Assembly: GCF_020829595.1 (NCBI RefSeq) | Contig: NZ_JAIVFW010000017.1 | Coordinates: forward strand, 1-64,000 | Reading direction: 5' to 3' | DNA from: Nostoc sp. CHAB 5844 | Lineage (GTDB): Bacteria; Cyanobacteriota; Cyanobacteriia; Cyanobacteriales; Nostocaceae | DNA: 64,000 bases | In this document: positions 18,528 to 27,986 of the stretch, piece after piece | How the letters are laid out: each line of letters begins with the position of its first letter | How positions within the stretch are numbered: the stretch's first letter is position 1 | Translations under genes and position numbers: made by a program | Notes under the pieces: generated by a model | Database searches by the model: none | Told to the model about the DNA's origin: nothing | Seen by the model: only the letters and a program-made list of their open reading frames with translations

Positions 18528-18680
18528 GTTGAGGAACGAAACCCAACAACCAAAAACCTTGGTAATGTTGGGTTTCACTTCGTACCCTACGGGATCTTGC
18601 TACAAACGCCACTTGCGTGACTGCCGGGGAACCCGTCCAACGCAGTGGCTCCCCAACCTACATTTATTTTTCTTTCCTCA
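18528..18680. repeat. Dispersed hairpin repeat, copy 1
   Basis: This segment begins TTGAGGAACGAAACCCAAC and returns as GTTGGGTTTCACTTCG, forming a long hairpin, followed by G+C-rich pieces ending AGTGGCTCCCCAACCTACA. A close copy lies at 28676-28885, also between same-strand genes, so these are mobile-repeat-derived intergenic inserts. Confidence 0.75.
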
Positions 18681-18751
18681 AAGTGATAGAAGAGGGGTAT
18701 TGACTTATAAAGTGGTTTCCCGCAGGTTATAAATCAGGGATCTCAACAAAA

Positions 18752-19990
18752 TTAAAAGAATCCTCTCTGCGGCAATGGTGTACCGTTAATCTCATAGTCG
18801 CCGATCGCACGAGCTTTAAAATGATTTGGGTTGTGTGAGGACAAGGTGCGGGCGTTGCGCCAGTGGCGATCAAAGTTTGAGCTTTTTTTCGTTGTAGAAG
18901 CCCCACCAACTTCAAACAATAAGGTAGCCGAACGTAGAGCCAAATCATCAACAATCAATTTGGCCTTAGCTGCACTCAAAGAAGTTGCCAGGGCCGCAGC
19001 TGTTTCTGCCTCCTCTCCTTGGGCTTTGGCAGCAGGAAGGCGATCAAGACCATCAGCTGCTGCTAAAACAATCGCTTCGGCAGCAAAGGCATTAGCGGCA
19101 ATCTGTCCAACAGTCTGCTGTAAGATGGGGTCATCTGCTGCTTGCTCGGTTACGGCATGGTAGAAAGTCCGGGGTCGAGTACGGATTAAATTTGTTGCAT
19201 CGCGCAGAACGCTGCGGATAATGCCAGCATTGATTGCTGTCAGGAACAATTGCGGGACGATGTTGTATGGCAGGTTGTCTTTGTCTTTGTCTGTCTCAAA
19301 AATTACTTCATCTGCCTCTACACGGACATTAGTAAATGTAGTTGTTCCTGTGCCTGTAAGCCTTTGCCCGAAACCGTCCCAATCATCCACAAGGTCAATG
19401 CTCTCGCGGTTGGTAGGAATGAGTATGAACGCTGTAGCGCCATCGGGTACTAACACACGCACGAAAATTAAGTCTGCATAAAGGCTGCCAGTGCTGTAAT
19501 ATTTCGTCCCATTCAAACGATAGCCGTTGCCATCGGGTGTTAATTTTGTATTCACGACTTGACCGCCACCAGATCGCTTGACTTCTAGTTCGGTGGAAGC
19601 GAGTCCAATAATTGCACCATCGACCACAGCCTTGAGCCAGCGGCGATTCCTTTGGGTGCGTTCAGAACGCAAAATCCGCTCTGTTACAGAAAAATGATTC
19701 CGCACAATGTGAGCGACGTTTGGATCGGCATCCCCCAGTCTAATCACGACCTCAAATAGTTCTCGCGCAGTGCTACCACCACCACCTTCAGCAACGGGGA
19801 TTCGCAATGCACCCAACCGAGAACGCCGGATTAATTCAACCACATCAAAAGGCAGGATGCGCTCGCGCTCGCGCTCACTTGCCCCCAGAGCAATAAAATC
19901 AAAAAGCTGCTGGAGTTCCGGCGAATTTGCTCTCACAGGAGCCGAAAATTGAATTGTCGTATCTGCAAGTTTCTCTGGACTCTTAATCAT
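18752..19990 (-). CDS. DszC/SfnB-like acyl-CoA-dehydrogenase-fold monooxygenase
   Basis: This 412-residue protein of the acyl-CoA dehydrogenase superfamily most resembles the dibenzothiophene monooxygenase DszC/SfnB branch. Signs are VAEGGGGSTARELFEVVIRLGDADPNVAHIVRNHF, LNGTKYYSTGSLYADLI, WDGFGQRLTGTGTTTFTNV and a C-terminal LFEVGGASTTKKSSNFDRHWRNARTLSSHNP segment, which DszC-type enzymes use for flavin and substrate. These enzymes use reduced flavin and O2 to oxidise a sulfide to sulfoxide or sulfone. GGAG precedes the ATG. It heads an operon with a SsuD/SfnG-like enzyme, metI and metQ. Confidence 0.85.
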   Translation of the reverse strand: MIKSPEKLADTTIQFSAPVRANSPELQQLFDFIALGASERERERILPFDVVELIRRSRLGALRIPVAEGGGGSTARELFEVVIRLGDADPNVAHIVRNHFSVTERILRSERTQRNRRWLKAVVDGAIIGLASTELEVKRSGGGQVVNTKLTPDGNGYRLNGTKYYSTGSLYADLIFVRVLVPDGATAFILIPTNRESIDLVDDWDGFGQRLTGTGTTTFTNVRVEADEVIFETDKDKDNLPYNIVPQLFLTAINAGIIRSVLRDATNLIRTRPRTFYHAVTEQAADDPILQQTVGQIAANAFAAEAIVLAAADGLDRLPAAKAQGEEAETAAALATSLSAAKAKLIVDDLALRSATLLFEVGGASTTKKSSNFDRHWRNARTLSSHNPNHFKARAIGDYEINGTPLPQRGFF

Positions 19991-20394
19991 AAGTTTCTAT
20001 CTCCGAATATCCTGTGGAAAATCTATGTTGGTGAGTGGTGAGGCAATTGCTATTTCTGGGTGACGCGACTTTGACACTACAAAGTTGAAGAATGTTTCCA
20101 GCCTTGAGGCGATTACATCTGGTAACATATTCAAGCCACCGACTGCACTCGACAAAAACCATTCCTCTGTAAGGGTTTTAGATGTATTTAAGTTTTATAA
20201 AGCACTAAAAATCTACCGAGTTACCGTAGTTTGATACTCCCAAATTTTCCCCAAGTTGTCAATCTGTTTTAACGTCTTTTATCCTGCTCAAAGGGGTTTA
20301 AAATCCCATACACAACGGGTGTTTGTGTTGGGGTAACAGTCCCCCTTACAAAAAGTAACTGTTTAATCATATCTGCAAAATGATTTAGATAAGA
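19991..20394. other. Intergenic region upstream of the DszC-like operon
   Basis: These 404 bases separate the DszC-like start from the methyltransferase stop; both genes are on the minus strand. The region contains operator-like palindrome C (20203-20228) and a TATAAA segment just beyond it on the minus strand. No open frame with coding character was seen. Confidence 0.5.
20203..20228. promoter_or_regulatory. Operator-like palindrome C (one good half), upstream of DszC-like operon
   Basis: The half-site TTACCGTA at 20221-20228 is perfect, but the left arm is degraded (CACTAAAA). On the minus strand the weak arm runs into CTTTATAAAA, a possible -10 box. It lies about 215 bp before the DszC-like start. 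Weaker than the other copies. Confidence 0.45.
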
Positions 20395-21192
20395 TTACAA
20401 TAGGTGAGCTACGTATAAAGTAGTTAAGTAACCTTTAGTAATTTGACCATTGAACTTGGTATTAATTAATTCAGCGATCGCATGGAAAAAACGCGCTTTT
20501 GTAATGCGATCTAAATTTATATGACCGGAGTAAGTATTTAAGAGGTTGAGATAACTTGCACTGTTGTATGTTGCATCCCATCGATAAGAGCGATAGACTA
20601 GTTCACCAAACAAACCTGTTTGCTGAATCTCCTCTGTTTTATTAGGGACTTTCTGCTCACGCAAAGGAGGCTCATCGTCTTTAACCAGTTGAGGAGCTAA
20701 ACTTTGATATAGCTCCTGTACTTCTTCAAAGAAGCCATTACTAGCATCACTATGTACGTGTTCATTCCAAAATAGCGCGATCGCTCCTTCAGATGTGAGG
20801 GCAAGAGCCGTTTTTTTGTAAGCAATACTTGGGTCAAGCCAATGGAAAGCAGTCGCCGAAATCACTAAATCAAAAGCATTTTCTTGGGTCACCCAATCTT
20901 CAAAAGCGATGTTACGCACTTCTACTTGCGGATAAGCAGTCAGATTTTTTTGGGCAACCGTAGCAAGATTCTCACCCAACTCAATGCAGAGTATACGATA
21001 ACCCCGCCGGGCAAAGGGCACAGTTGCCTGACCAGTACCACAACCAATCTCTAATATCCTTCCGTCTGGAGTGATTTCTGAGAGAGTCACCACATCGTCA
21101 AAAAGCGCTTCTGGATATCCTGGTCGAAGTTGGTCATACAACAGTGCTACTCGATCGAAAGTGGTTCTTAACTGACTTCTTTCATCTGTCAT
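20395..21192 (-). CDS. Class I SAM-dependent methyltransferase
   Basis: This 265-residue protein has SAM motif I LEIGCGTGQATVPFARRG at about residues 45-62, the strand-2 acidic end LCIELGENL, and AFDLVISATAFHWLDPS, a motif common in methyltransferase_11-type small-molecule enzymes. The C-terminal half is helical with YNSASYLNLLNTYSGH, seen in many cyanobacterial relatives. The substrate is unknown. It is the last gene in a run that includes SsuA copy 3 upstream, with a 173-bp gap. Methylation of a thiol or sulfur intermediate is conceivable but unsupported. Confidence 0.82.
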   Translation of the reverse strand: MTDERSQLRTTFDRVALLYDQLRPGYPEALFDDVVTLSEITPDGRILEIGCGTGQATVPFARRGYRILCIELGENLATVAQKNLTAYPQVEVRNIAFEDWVTQENAFDLVISATAFHWLDPSIAYKKTALALTSEGAIALFWNEHVHSDASNGFFEEVQELYQSLAPQLVKDDEPPLREQKVPNKTEEIQQTGLFGELVYRSYRWDATYNSASYLNLLNTYSGHINLDRITKARFFHAIAELINTKFNGQITKGYLTTLYVAHLL

Positions 21193-21365
21193 GTGTTTGT
21201 ATTAAGAAGTAAAAAGTAAAAAGTTTACACTGAGCAAAGTCGAAGTGTAAAAAGATAATCCCTATAAATAAACAATGGGGCTTGTTTGCATTGTTCTTTT
21301 TCTTTCTTTTGCCTTTTTACTTTTTACTTTTGCCTTGTTCGGTCATACCATAATTTGACAAATGC

Positions 21366-22394
21366 TTAAGGCTTAACATCTATTGGAGTAAAAGCAGCAT
21401 ACTGTTCAGCAGAGAGAGTCGCATCCTTAACGTTGATGTTCTTTGTAATGAATTTTTGCTGATAGAACAAGTCAGCAATCTTCTGCTGTCCTGATAAAAC
21501 TTCTTCACTCAGGCGTCTTAGAGTGTAACGCCGCCGCTTTGAAACTAATTCCAATGTGAGAACATCAATTTTTGCTTCGGGTGAAATTAGTTCGGCAACT
21601 TCTCGTGGGTTGCTTTCAGCCCATTTACCGATATTGTTAATCTCTTCCAAGATGGCTTTGACTAGCTCAGGGTTCTCTTGAACAAAGTTACGTGAACCTA
21701 ACCAGTAGCCTCCTTGAGTAGTAATATTTTTACCATTGCGGAGAATACGAACCCTACCAGTTTTTTGAAATACAGCCAAATGGGGATCGCCAATCACTGC
21801 CGCTTCAACACTCTTACGTTCAAATGCTGCACGAGTTTCTAATGGTGTAAGGTTAATGTGTTTAACATCACTAAGTTTTAGTCCAGCTTCTTCTAAAACC
21901 TTGACAACGAAGTATTGTTGTGCTGTGGCTCTTTGAAAAGCTAGTCCCTTACCTTTTAAATCAGCTACAGTCTTGATTGAAGAGTCTTTCTCCACTACAA
22001 CAGCAGTCCCTTCACCAGTACCAGGTTTACTACTAGCAACGTAGACGAAAGGAACACTAGAGGCTTGAGCAAAGATAGGTGGAGTTTCACCAACAAAACC
22101 GAAATCCACACTTCCTACATTCATGGCTTCTAGAAGTTGCGGCCCGGCGGCAAATTTCGACCACTCTACAGAAATACCAAGTGGCTTTAAACGCTTTTCT
22201 AGAACTCCTTTAACCTTGACTATATCTCCAGCCGTCTGATAGCCCATCTTTAATACTTTGGTCTTGATGTTATTAGAGGCAACAGCGGTTTTCTCTGTAG
22301 TTTGCGAGCTACAACCAACTAGGCTTGTAGACAGGGTAAATACTCCTGCCGCTAAAAACATTAGAAAGCTGCGTTTTTTCAATATTGCTATCAT
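21366..22394 (-). CDS. SsuA-type sulfonate-binding lipoprotein (copy 3)
   Basis: This is a periplasmic binding protein of about 342 residues from the ATG at 22394; the frame opens upstream at 22469 but crosses a palindromic repeat. The signal ends in lipobox LVGC with lipidated Cys28. Family signatures include LKMGYQTAGDIVKVKGVLEKRL, GVGE-like VDFGFVGETPPIFAQA and VADLKGKGLAFQRATAQQYFVVKVLEEAG. It should bind an aliphatic sulfonate or taurine-like ligand. It sits directly downstream of an NtaA/DmoA-like monooxygenase gene, suggesting that the pair captures and cleaves the same compound. Confidence 0.86.
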   Translation of the reverse strand: MIAILKKRSFLMFLAAGVFTLSTSLVGCSSQTTEKTAVASNNIKTKVLKMGYQTAGDIVKVKGVLEKRLKPLGISVEWSKFAAGPQLLEAMNVGSVDFGFVGETPPIFAQASSVPFVYVASSKPGTGEGTAVVVEKDSSIKTVADLKGKGLAFQRATAQQYFVVKVLEEAGLKLSDVKHINLTPLETRAAFERKSVEAAVIGDPHLAVFQKTGRVRILRNGKNITTQGGYWLGSRNFVQENPELVKAILEEINNIGKWAESNPREVAELISPEAKIDVLTLELVSKRRRYTLRRLSEEVLSGQQKIADLFYQQKFITKNINVKDATLSAEQYAAFTPIDVKP

Positions 22395-22456
22395 GATGTA
22401 TTGCCAATTTTCTGGGTTTAAAATACACGTTTTAACAAGAAAGAATTCAGGAGTAG

Positions 22457-22476
22457 GGGCGTATTGCAATACGCCC
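22457..22476. repeat. Perfect 20-bp palindrome GGGCGTATTGCAATACGCCC
   Basis: This is a perfect inverted repeat between SsuA copy 3 and the upstream monooxygenase gene. It could form a hairpin or be a member of a REP-like family; there is no T-run, so it is not a convincing terminator. Confidence 0.7.
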
Positions 22477-22546
22477 GTACAGAATTCAGAATTTTTATCT
22501 GTGCGACTAGTGAGGTACCAGCATTAAGGACTTTTCAAACATCCTC

Positions 22547-23884
22547 TTACACCAGACTAGTCTGGAAGAAACGGTTAGCAGGGCGCGCCAGTCCGAGATT
22601 TTCACGCAGCGTCTTCCCCTCATACTCTTTGCGGAAAATTCCACGCTGTTGGAGTTCTGGCACAACTTTGTCAACAAAATCATTCAGCCCTTCAGGAAGA
22701 AAAGGAAACATGATGTTGAAACCGTCAGAACCTTCCTCGGTCAGCCATTGCTCCATTTCATCAGCAATGGTTTGGGGTGTGCCAACGAAAGCCAGCCCGC
22801 CGTAACTGCCAACGCGTTGAGCCAGTTGTCGAATAGTCAAGTTCTCGCGTTGCGCTAAGGCTATTACTCTTTCTCGTGAAGAGTGACCAGCATTAGTCGG
22901 TGGAATTTCTGGCAAGGGGCCGTCTGGATCAAAACCCGAAACATCGTAACTAAGCGCACTATTCAAGCTAGCGATTCCACTGTCATAATGTACTAGGCTA
23001 TCCAAATAAACACGCTTGGACTGTGCTTCGGCGACGGTTTCTCCCACAACGACTAAAGCACCTGGAAGGATTTTTATACTGTCTGGGTCACGTGCGATCG
23101 CCCGCGCTCGTCCTTTAATGTCCGCAAATAAAGCTTTGCCAGCTTCCAGATTACCAGCAGGTGCAAACACAGCCTCGGCAGTTTCGGCAGCTAATTGCCG
23201 TCCGGCTTCGGATGCGCCCGCCTGAACAATTACTGGCCAGCCTTGGACTGGTCTAGCGATGTTCAATGGCCCCCGCACCGAGAGATATTTTCCCTGGTGA
23301 TTCAGAACGTGAAGCTTTGCAGGGTCGAAATAAATCCCTGCCTCTACGTCCCGAATAAAAGCATCGTCAGCAAAAGAATCCCAAAGACCGGTGACGACAT
23401 CATAAAATTCTCTAGCCCGCCGATAGCGTTCATCATGCTCTATCTCTTCTTCTAATCCGAAGTTGAGTGCTGCGTCTGGATTGGCTGTGGTAACGATGTT
23501 CCAGCCAGCGCGACCGCCACTGATATGGTCGAGAGAGGCGAAGCGGCGAGCGATATGGTAAGGCGCGTCATAGGTTGTAGAAGCGGTAGCTACCAGCCCG
23601 ATGTGTTCGGTGACGGCAGCGAGAGCAGAAAGCAGGGTGAAAGGCTCAAATGAGGTGACAGTATGACTGCGTTTCAGCGCGTTAATTGGCATATTCAGCA
23701 CCGCTAAGTGATCCGCCATGAAGAATGCGTCAAACTTGCCTTGCTCTAGTTTTTGGATGAATTTTTTCAGTGCCGGGAAGTTGAAATTAGCATCAGGTAT
23801 AGCCCCAGGATAGCGCCAAGCACCTGTATGTATGCTTACTGGGCGCATGAAAGCACCAAGTTTTAATTGCTTCGATCCGCTCAT
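22547..23884 (-). CDS. NtaA/DmoA/DszA-type FMN-dependent monooxygenase (copy 1)
   Basis: This 445-residue luciferase-like enzyme has the features of the long NtaA/SnaA/DmoA branch: LGAFMRPVSIHTGAWRYP near the N terminus, FFMADHLAVL, AGWNIVTTANPDAALNFG, EHDERYRRAREFYDVVTGLWDSF, and the C-terminal GSDGFNIMFPFLPEGLNDFVDKVVPELQQRG. Members include dimethylsulfide monooxygenase (DmoA), DBT-sulfone monooxygenase (DszA) and nitrilotriacetate monooxygenase. GGAGGG precedes the ATG. It lies between metQ copy 2 and SsuA copy 3. A sulfide or sulfone is the likely substrate from context; a chelator is the alternative. Confidence 0.87.
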   Translation of the reverse strand: MSGSKQLKLGAFMRPVSIHTGAWRYPGAIPDANFNFPALKKFIQKLEQGKFDAFFMADHLAVLNMPINALKRSHTVTSFEPFTLLSALAAVTEHIGLVATASTTYDAPYHIARRFASLDHISGGRAGWNIVTTANPDAALNFGLEEEIEHDERYRRAREFYDVVTGLWDSFADDAFIRDVEAGIYFDPAKLHVLNHQGKYLSVRGPLNIARPVQGWPVIVQAGASEAGRQLAAETAEAVFAPAGNLEAGKALFADIKGRARAIARDPDSIKILPGALVVVGETVAEAQSKRVYLDSLVHYDSGIASLNSALSYDVSGFDPDGPLPEIPPTNAGHSSRERVIALAQRENLTIRQLAQRVGSYGGLAFVGTPQTIADEMEQWLTEEGSDGFNIMFPFLPEGLNDFVDKVVPELQQRGIFRKEYEGKTLRENLGLARPANRFFQTSLV

Positions 23885-23946
23885 TATCCCTCCGTATGTG
23901 TAATTCGCCCTGGGGCTACGCCCCGCTACGCTAACGTAATTCGTAA

Positions 23947-24807
23947 TTAAAATGCAGGGGAGATCGTCCCTTGACGATAGTTATTGATGTAGTCTTTTAA
24001 CTTGGGATCGATAACCAATTGATTCAGTTTTTGGATGTTAGGATCGTTTGCTTTTGATTGTACAGTTGCTAAACCCACCGCATAATTTTTGTTAGCCATA
24101 CCAACCTCGTCTAACACGATGGGGTCTAGGGATACCTTTGCCTGCACAAGAAAAGATGCAGATGTGACAGCTAAATCTACGTCGTCTAACGCTCTAACAA
24201 TCGCATAATTGTCTAATTCTTGAATTTGCAAATTTTTCGGGTGCTTAATTACATCTTTGACGCTGTAATACTCCCCTGACTTGTCTTTTAAATTGATTAA
24301 GTCGATGTGTTTGAGAAATTTTAAGGCGCGATCTTGATTGCTGTCATCATTAGAAATAGCGATTGTTGCCCCTGTAAGAATTTCATTAATCGATTTTATT
24401 TTTAGTCGTTTTGAATAAAGTCCAGTTATGGTGGTATAGCTGCGATTTAACATGACAAAATCTGCATTTAGTCTTTTAGCAGCTTGTTTCATAAACGGTT
24501 GATGCTGGAAAAAGTTAGCATCAATTTCTCCATTCTTGAGAGCATCGTTAATCTTCACCGAATCAGCGATAGTCACGATTTGAAAATCTAAGCCATGACT
24601 GGGGGCTATTTCTTTTTGAATGAACTTTAAAACATCTTCGGTGGTAGTATTTCGAGACCCGACTTTCAGTGGTGCGGTCTTAGTTGATTGGCTAACTAAT
24701 TGACTAGTCGGTGAATTCTGAGTTGGCGTACAACTGGCAAAAAGAACAGATGCGATCGCCGACTCTGTTGTTAAGAGAAAATAGCGACGACTGAGTTTTT
24801 TAACCAT
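23947..24807 (-). CDS. metQ: MetQ-type methionine-binding lipoprotein (copy 2)
   Basis: This 286-residue NlpA/MetQ-family protein has an N terminus with a clear twin-arginine motif (LSRRYFLL) and lipobox FASC with lipidated Cys26, suggesting Tat export of a folded or cofactor-free lipoprotein. Family elements are LKVGSRNTTTEDVLKFI, GEIDANFFQHQPFMKQAAKR and ATIAISNDDSNQDRALKFL. It starts 16 bp after the metN stop and has AGGACA as ribosome site. It should serve MetN/MetI, perhaps with ligand preference different from copies 1 and 3. Confidence 0.88.
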   Translation of the reverse strand: MVKKLSRRYFLLTTESAIASVLFASCTPTQNSPTSQLVSQSTKTAPLKVGSRNTTTEDVLKFIQKEIAPSHGLDFQIVTIADSVKINDALKNGEIDANFFQHQPFMKQAAKRLNADFVMLNRSYTTITGLYSKRLKIKSINEILTGATIAISNDDSNQDRALKFLKHIDLINLKDKSGEYYSVKDVIKHPKNLQIQELDNYAIVRALDDVDLAVTSASFLVQAKVSLDPIVLDEVGMANKNYAVGLATVQSKANDPNIQKLNQLVIDPKLKDYINNYRQGTISPAF

Positions 24808-24823
24808 AATTCTTGTCCTGACA

Positions 24824-25801
24824 TTAATGCACCTCTACTTCAAACTCTGCTTCGTGTAAATATTTCAAAGCTTGAGTGACCTTTTGACCTTCTAATTCGA
24901 TGTGAAACTGACCAACTCGGCGATCGCCTACTGTTTCCACACTCCCACTGAGGATATTGACATCCACATCAAAACGACGCGCTAAGGTAGCGAAAATTGG
25001 CTGACTTGCTTGTTCTCCGGCAAAGGCGATCGTAGCGATGACAGCGCCGGGTTTTGGTCTATAACCATTGCGATGAGGAAAAAATTCTTGGGCAAGAAAT
25101 GATTCTGGTTTGGCGATTAAATCGCTAACATATCCCTTCTCTACAACTCTGCCAGCATTGAGTACCGCAACACTATCACAGATTTGCTTGACTACACCCA
25201 TTTCATGGGTAATTAGTAAAATTGTCAAACCCATGCGCTTGTTCAGGTCACGCAACAAGTCCAGAATCGACCTCGTAGTTTGGGGATCAAGTGCTGATGT
25301 CGCTTCATCTGAAAGTAGCACTTTCGGTTCTCCTGCCAAAGCCCTGGCAATACCTACTCGTTGCTTTTGACCGCCAGAAAGTTGTGCTGGATAAGTATCT
25401 GCCTTGCCTTTCAATCCGACAAGTGAAATCAATTCTTCCACCTTTGCCCGTCGTTGCAGTCTGCTGTAACCCATCACTTCCAAAGGAAAAGCAATGTTTT
25501 CCGCAGCAGTTCGGCAACTAAGTAAATTAAAGTGTTGAAAAATCATCCCGATGTGTTGACGGGCGCAATGTAACTTATCCCCAGAAAGTTTTGTCATCTC
25601 CTGACCATCAACTACAACTGAACCATATGTAGGTTTTTCTAGTTGATTAACACAGCGAATTAAAGTACTTTTGCCTGCACCACTTTGACCTAAAACACCA
25701 AAAATTTCTCCTGATTTGACGTGAATACTTACACCATCTAAAGCTACAACTTTTTGTATTCCTTGATTATAAACTTTATGGACATCGGTAAATGTAATCA
25801 T
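24824..25801 (-). CDS. metN: MetN, methionine ABC transporter ATPase
   Basis: This 325-residue ABC ATPase has Walker A GQSGAGKST at residues 38-46, signature LSGGQKQRVG from 141, Walker B VLLSDEATSALD from 161 and a switch His in LLITHEMGVV. A C-terminal NIL/ACT-like domain of about 75 residues (from about 250) is the methionine-sensing regulatory domain found in MetN, which inhibits transport when methionine is plentiful. It is flanked by metQ copies 3 and 2; the permease MetI is encoded in a separate operon at 16568. Confidence 0.93.
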   Translation of the reverse strand: MITFTDVHKVYNQGIQKVVALDGVSIHVKSGEIFGVLGQSGAGKSTLIRCVNQLEKPTYGSVVVDGQEMTKLSGDKLHCARQHIGMIFQHFNLLSCRTAAENIAFPLEVMGYSRLQRRAKVEELISLVGLKGKADTYPAQLSGGQKQRVGIARALAGEPKVLLSDEATSALDPQTTRSILDLLRDLNKRMGLTILLITHEMGVVKQICDSVAVLNAGRVVEKGYVSDLIAKPESFLAQEFFPHRNGYRPKPGAVIATIAFAGEQASQPIFATLARRFDVDVNILSGSVETVGDRRVGQFHIELEGQKVTQALKYLHEAEFEVEVH

Positions 25802-25909
25802 CTCAGAATGCCTCTACAATAAACCATTATTAAAACAGAATAAAGGCATCAGTCACCGGAATTCATAATTGATTCTGACTCCTGAATTCTGACTTCTGAA
25901 TTCTTTTTT

Positions 25910-26800
25910 CTAAGGAATGGGAATCACTGCACCTTGATATTTATCTTTAATAAATTGCTTAACTTTATCATCCCGCAATAACTTATGTAGTTTTTGAACT
26001 CTGGAATCGGTTTCTTTGCCTTTTAATGTTGTGACAGTAACAGCATAAATTGGGTCTTTAGCTGACTCTAATGCCAAAGCGTCTTTATCAGTTTTCAATC
26101 CGGCTTGGACAATCCAATTACCTGTAACTCCTGCTAAGTCCACATCAGGAAGACTTGGGATTGCCTGCGCTCCTGGTATCTCTTTAATTTGGATATTTTT
26201 GGGATTTTCAATAATATCTTTAGGACTCGCCGGACGGGCATTTGGCTTGAGTTTGATAAACCCTGATTCTTCCAACACTTTTAAAGCGCGATGGGAATTG
26301 CTAGGATCGTCAGGAATTGTGACTAGAGCTTTATTAGGTACATCTTTGAGAGACTTATATTTTTTAGAAAAAATGCCGACTGGATTTAAATGAATTTGGG
26401 GAGTAAAAGCATACATCTCGAAATTATGTTTCTTACCATAGTCTTGCATAAAAGGGATGTGTTGAAAATAGTTAGCATCGATTATTCCATCTTTCAAAGC
26501 AGTATTATTCTGCACAAAGTCATTGAAAGTAATAATCTCAATATCTAGCCCAGCGTCAGATGCTAAATTCTTTTTAACAAACTCTAAAATCTCTCCGGCT
26601 GGAACTGGTGTGACACCAACTTTAATTTTTTCTTTGGTTCCTGTTGTAGTTGTGTTAGCGGCTGGGGTTGCTGATGGATTTGTAAATGTATTAGTAGCAG
26701 AATTATTTTGCGGTGAACTACAGCTAGAAAATACTGTAGAAGCTGCAAAGGATGTAATGGCTATTAAAAAGAATCGACGGTTAAGATTGATGGTATTCAT
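25910..26800 (-). CDS. metQ: MetQ-type methionine-binding lipoprotein (copy 3)
   Basis: This is a protein of about 296 residues from the ATG at 26800 (the frame opens at 26824). The N terminus NLNRRFFLIAITSF carries twin arginines and lipobox FSSC with lipidated Cys27, followed by a Thr/Asn/Ala-rich linker of about 35 residues. Family elements are KVGVTPVPAGEILEFVKKNL, GIIDANYFQHIPFMQDYG and VTIPDDPSNSHRALKVL. It is closest in layout to canonical MetQ and lies immediately upstream of metN. Three MetQ copies for one MetN/MetI pair imply interchangeable receptors. Confidence 0.9.
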   Translation of the reverse strand: MNTINLNRRFFLIAITSFAASTVFSSCSSPQNNSATNTFTNPSATPAANTTTTGTKEKIKVGVTPVPAGEILEFVKKNLASDAGLDIEIITFNDFVQNNTALKDGIIDANYFQHIPFMQDYGKKHNFEMYAFTPQIHLNPVGIFSKKYKSLKDVPNKALVTIPDDPSNSHRALKVLEESGFIKLKPNARPASPKDIIENPKNIQIKEIPGAQAIPSLPDVDLAGVTGNWIVQAGLKTDKDALALESAKDPIYAVTVTTLKGKETDSRVQKLHKLLRDDKVKQFIKDKYQGAVIPIP

Positions 26801-26855
26801 GCGATCGCCTATTTTAATTAACAATACCTAAAAACTATTGCTATACTCTTATGCT

Positions 26856-27929
26856 TTAAGACTTCTGCTCATAAATCCAGTTATATTTCGGGTCACTGAC
26901 ATCGATTTTTTTGGGAATAACTTTCAGTTCATAGAAGGCATCAGCCATACGTTGTAAACCTCCCAAAACTTCGCCTGTTACTGGTAATACTTTGCGTTCT
27001 CCACCACGTTCTTCAACGATTTCCATTGTCTTGATATCAACTTTGTAGAGTTTAGACAGCAGTTGTGCCGAATCTTTGTAATTTTGTCTAGACCAAGCAC
27101 CCGCCTTTTCTAACTCCTGCAAAATAATCTGGAGAATGTCTGGATAGTCTCGAACAAAATCTGGAGATGCATAATAAAATCCTGGGCTTTCGGTTGCTGC
27201 CTTGTCACTAAATACAGTAGTATTGTCTGCCAATAAACGAGTGCGAAGTTTACGTTCTGCTTCAGCTGTATAAGGATCCCAGATTAACCACGCATCAAAA
27301 TCTCCTCGTTCAAAGGCTGGTAAAGCTTCTGCTGGTGTCAAAAATACTGGTGTGATGTCACTATATTTCAACCCTACATTTCCTAAAGCACGCACGATCA
27401 TATACTGCGAACTTGAGCCTTTAGCAAAAGCAACTTTTTTACCTTTTAAATCAGAAAGTGTTTTGATTGGTGATTTTTCTAAAACCAGAATGGCTGAACT
27501 TCTAGTACTACTTGTACTTGCTGCCACTCTGACAAATGGTTTATCAGCAGCTTGAGCAAAGACGCTTCCTGTACCGCCACCACCACCAAAAACGATCGCA
27601 CCTACACCCATCCCCTCAAGTAAAGGTGCAGTGGAAGAAAATTCATTCCATGTTACAGAAATACCTTGAGGTTGCAGACGTTTTTCTAAACTTCCTTGCG
27701 CTTTTAAAATATTCAACAGCGCCATCCCTTTTTGATGCCCCATTTTTAGCACTGTTAATTTAGGGATTTGCGGTTTTTGTGCTGGTGCATCAGCTGAATT
27801 ACTGGGAGTGCAAGAAGCGATCGCTAAACTCAACCCAATACCAACCACAAACAACACACCAAAAGTTTTAATTCCTTGATGCTTACCTTTTAAAACAGCT
27901 AAAAAATGATTTATCAGTCGATTTAACAT
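26856..27929 (-). CDS. SsuA-type sulfonate-binding lipoprotein (copy 4)
   Basis: This is a 357-residue periplasmic binding protein of the sulfonate family. A long N-terminal signal ends in lipobox IASC with lipidated Cys40. Family signatures are VLKMGHQKGMALLNILKAQGSLEKRL, GVGAIVFGGGGGTGSVFAQA, SDLKGKKVAFAKGSSSQYMIVRAL and FDAWLIWDPYTAEAE. AAGGA precedes the ATG. It is first in a run with metQ, metN, metQ, an NtaA-like monooxygenase and SsuA copy 3. A weak form of the shared operator lies at 27961. The ligand is probably an aliphatic sulfonate. Confidence 0.86.
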   Translation of the reverse strand: MLNRLINHFLAVLKGKHQGIKTFGVLFVVGIGLSLAIASCTPSNSADAPAQKPQIPKLTVLKMGHQKGMALLNILKAQGSLEKRLQPQGISVTWNEFSSTAPLLEGMGVGAIVFGGGGGTGSVFAQAADKPFVRVAASTSSTRSSAILVLEKSPIKTLSDLKGKKVAFAKGSSSQYMIVRALGNVGLKYSDITPVFLTPAEALPAFERGDFDAWLIWDPYTAEAERKLRTRLLADNTTVFSDKAATESPGFYYASPDFVRDYPDILQIILQELEKAGAWSRQNYKDSAQLLSKLYKVDIKTMEIVEERGGERKVLPVTGEVLGGLQRMADAFYELKVIPKKIDVSDPKYNWIYEQKS

Positions 27930-27960
27930 AATTTAATCCTTCGTGCTGTAGCACATTTTG

Positions 27961-27986
27961 TAGACTAAATCGTGGATTTATTGTCA
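27961..27986. promoter_or_regulatory. Degenerate operator-like site upstream of SsuA copy 4
   Basis: TAGACTAA, ten bases, then TATTGTCA. The left arm resembles site A (TACACTAA), but the right arm keeps only part of the consensus. It lies about 32 bp before the SsuA copy 4 start. Listed because its position matches the other sites; the sequence match alone would not convince. Confidence 0.3.
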
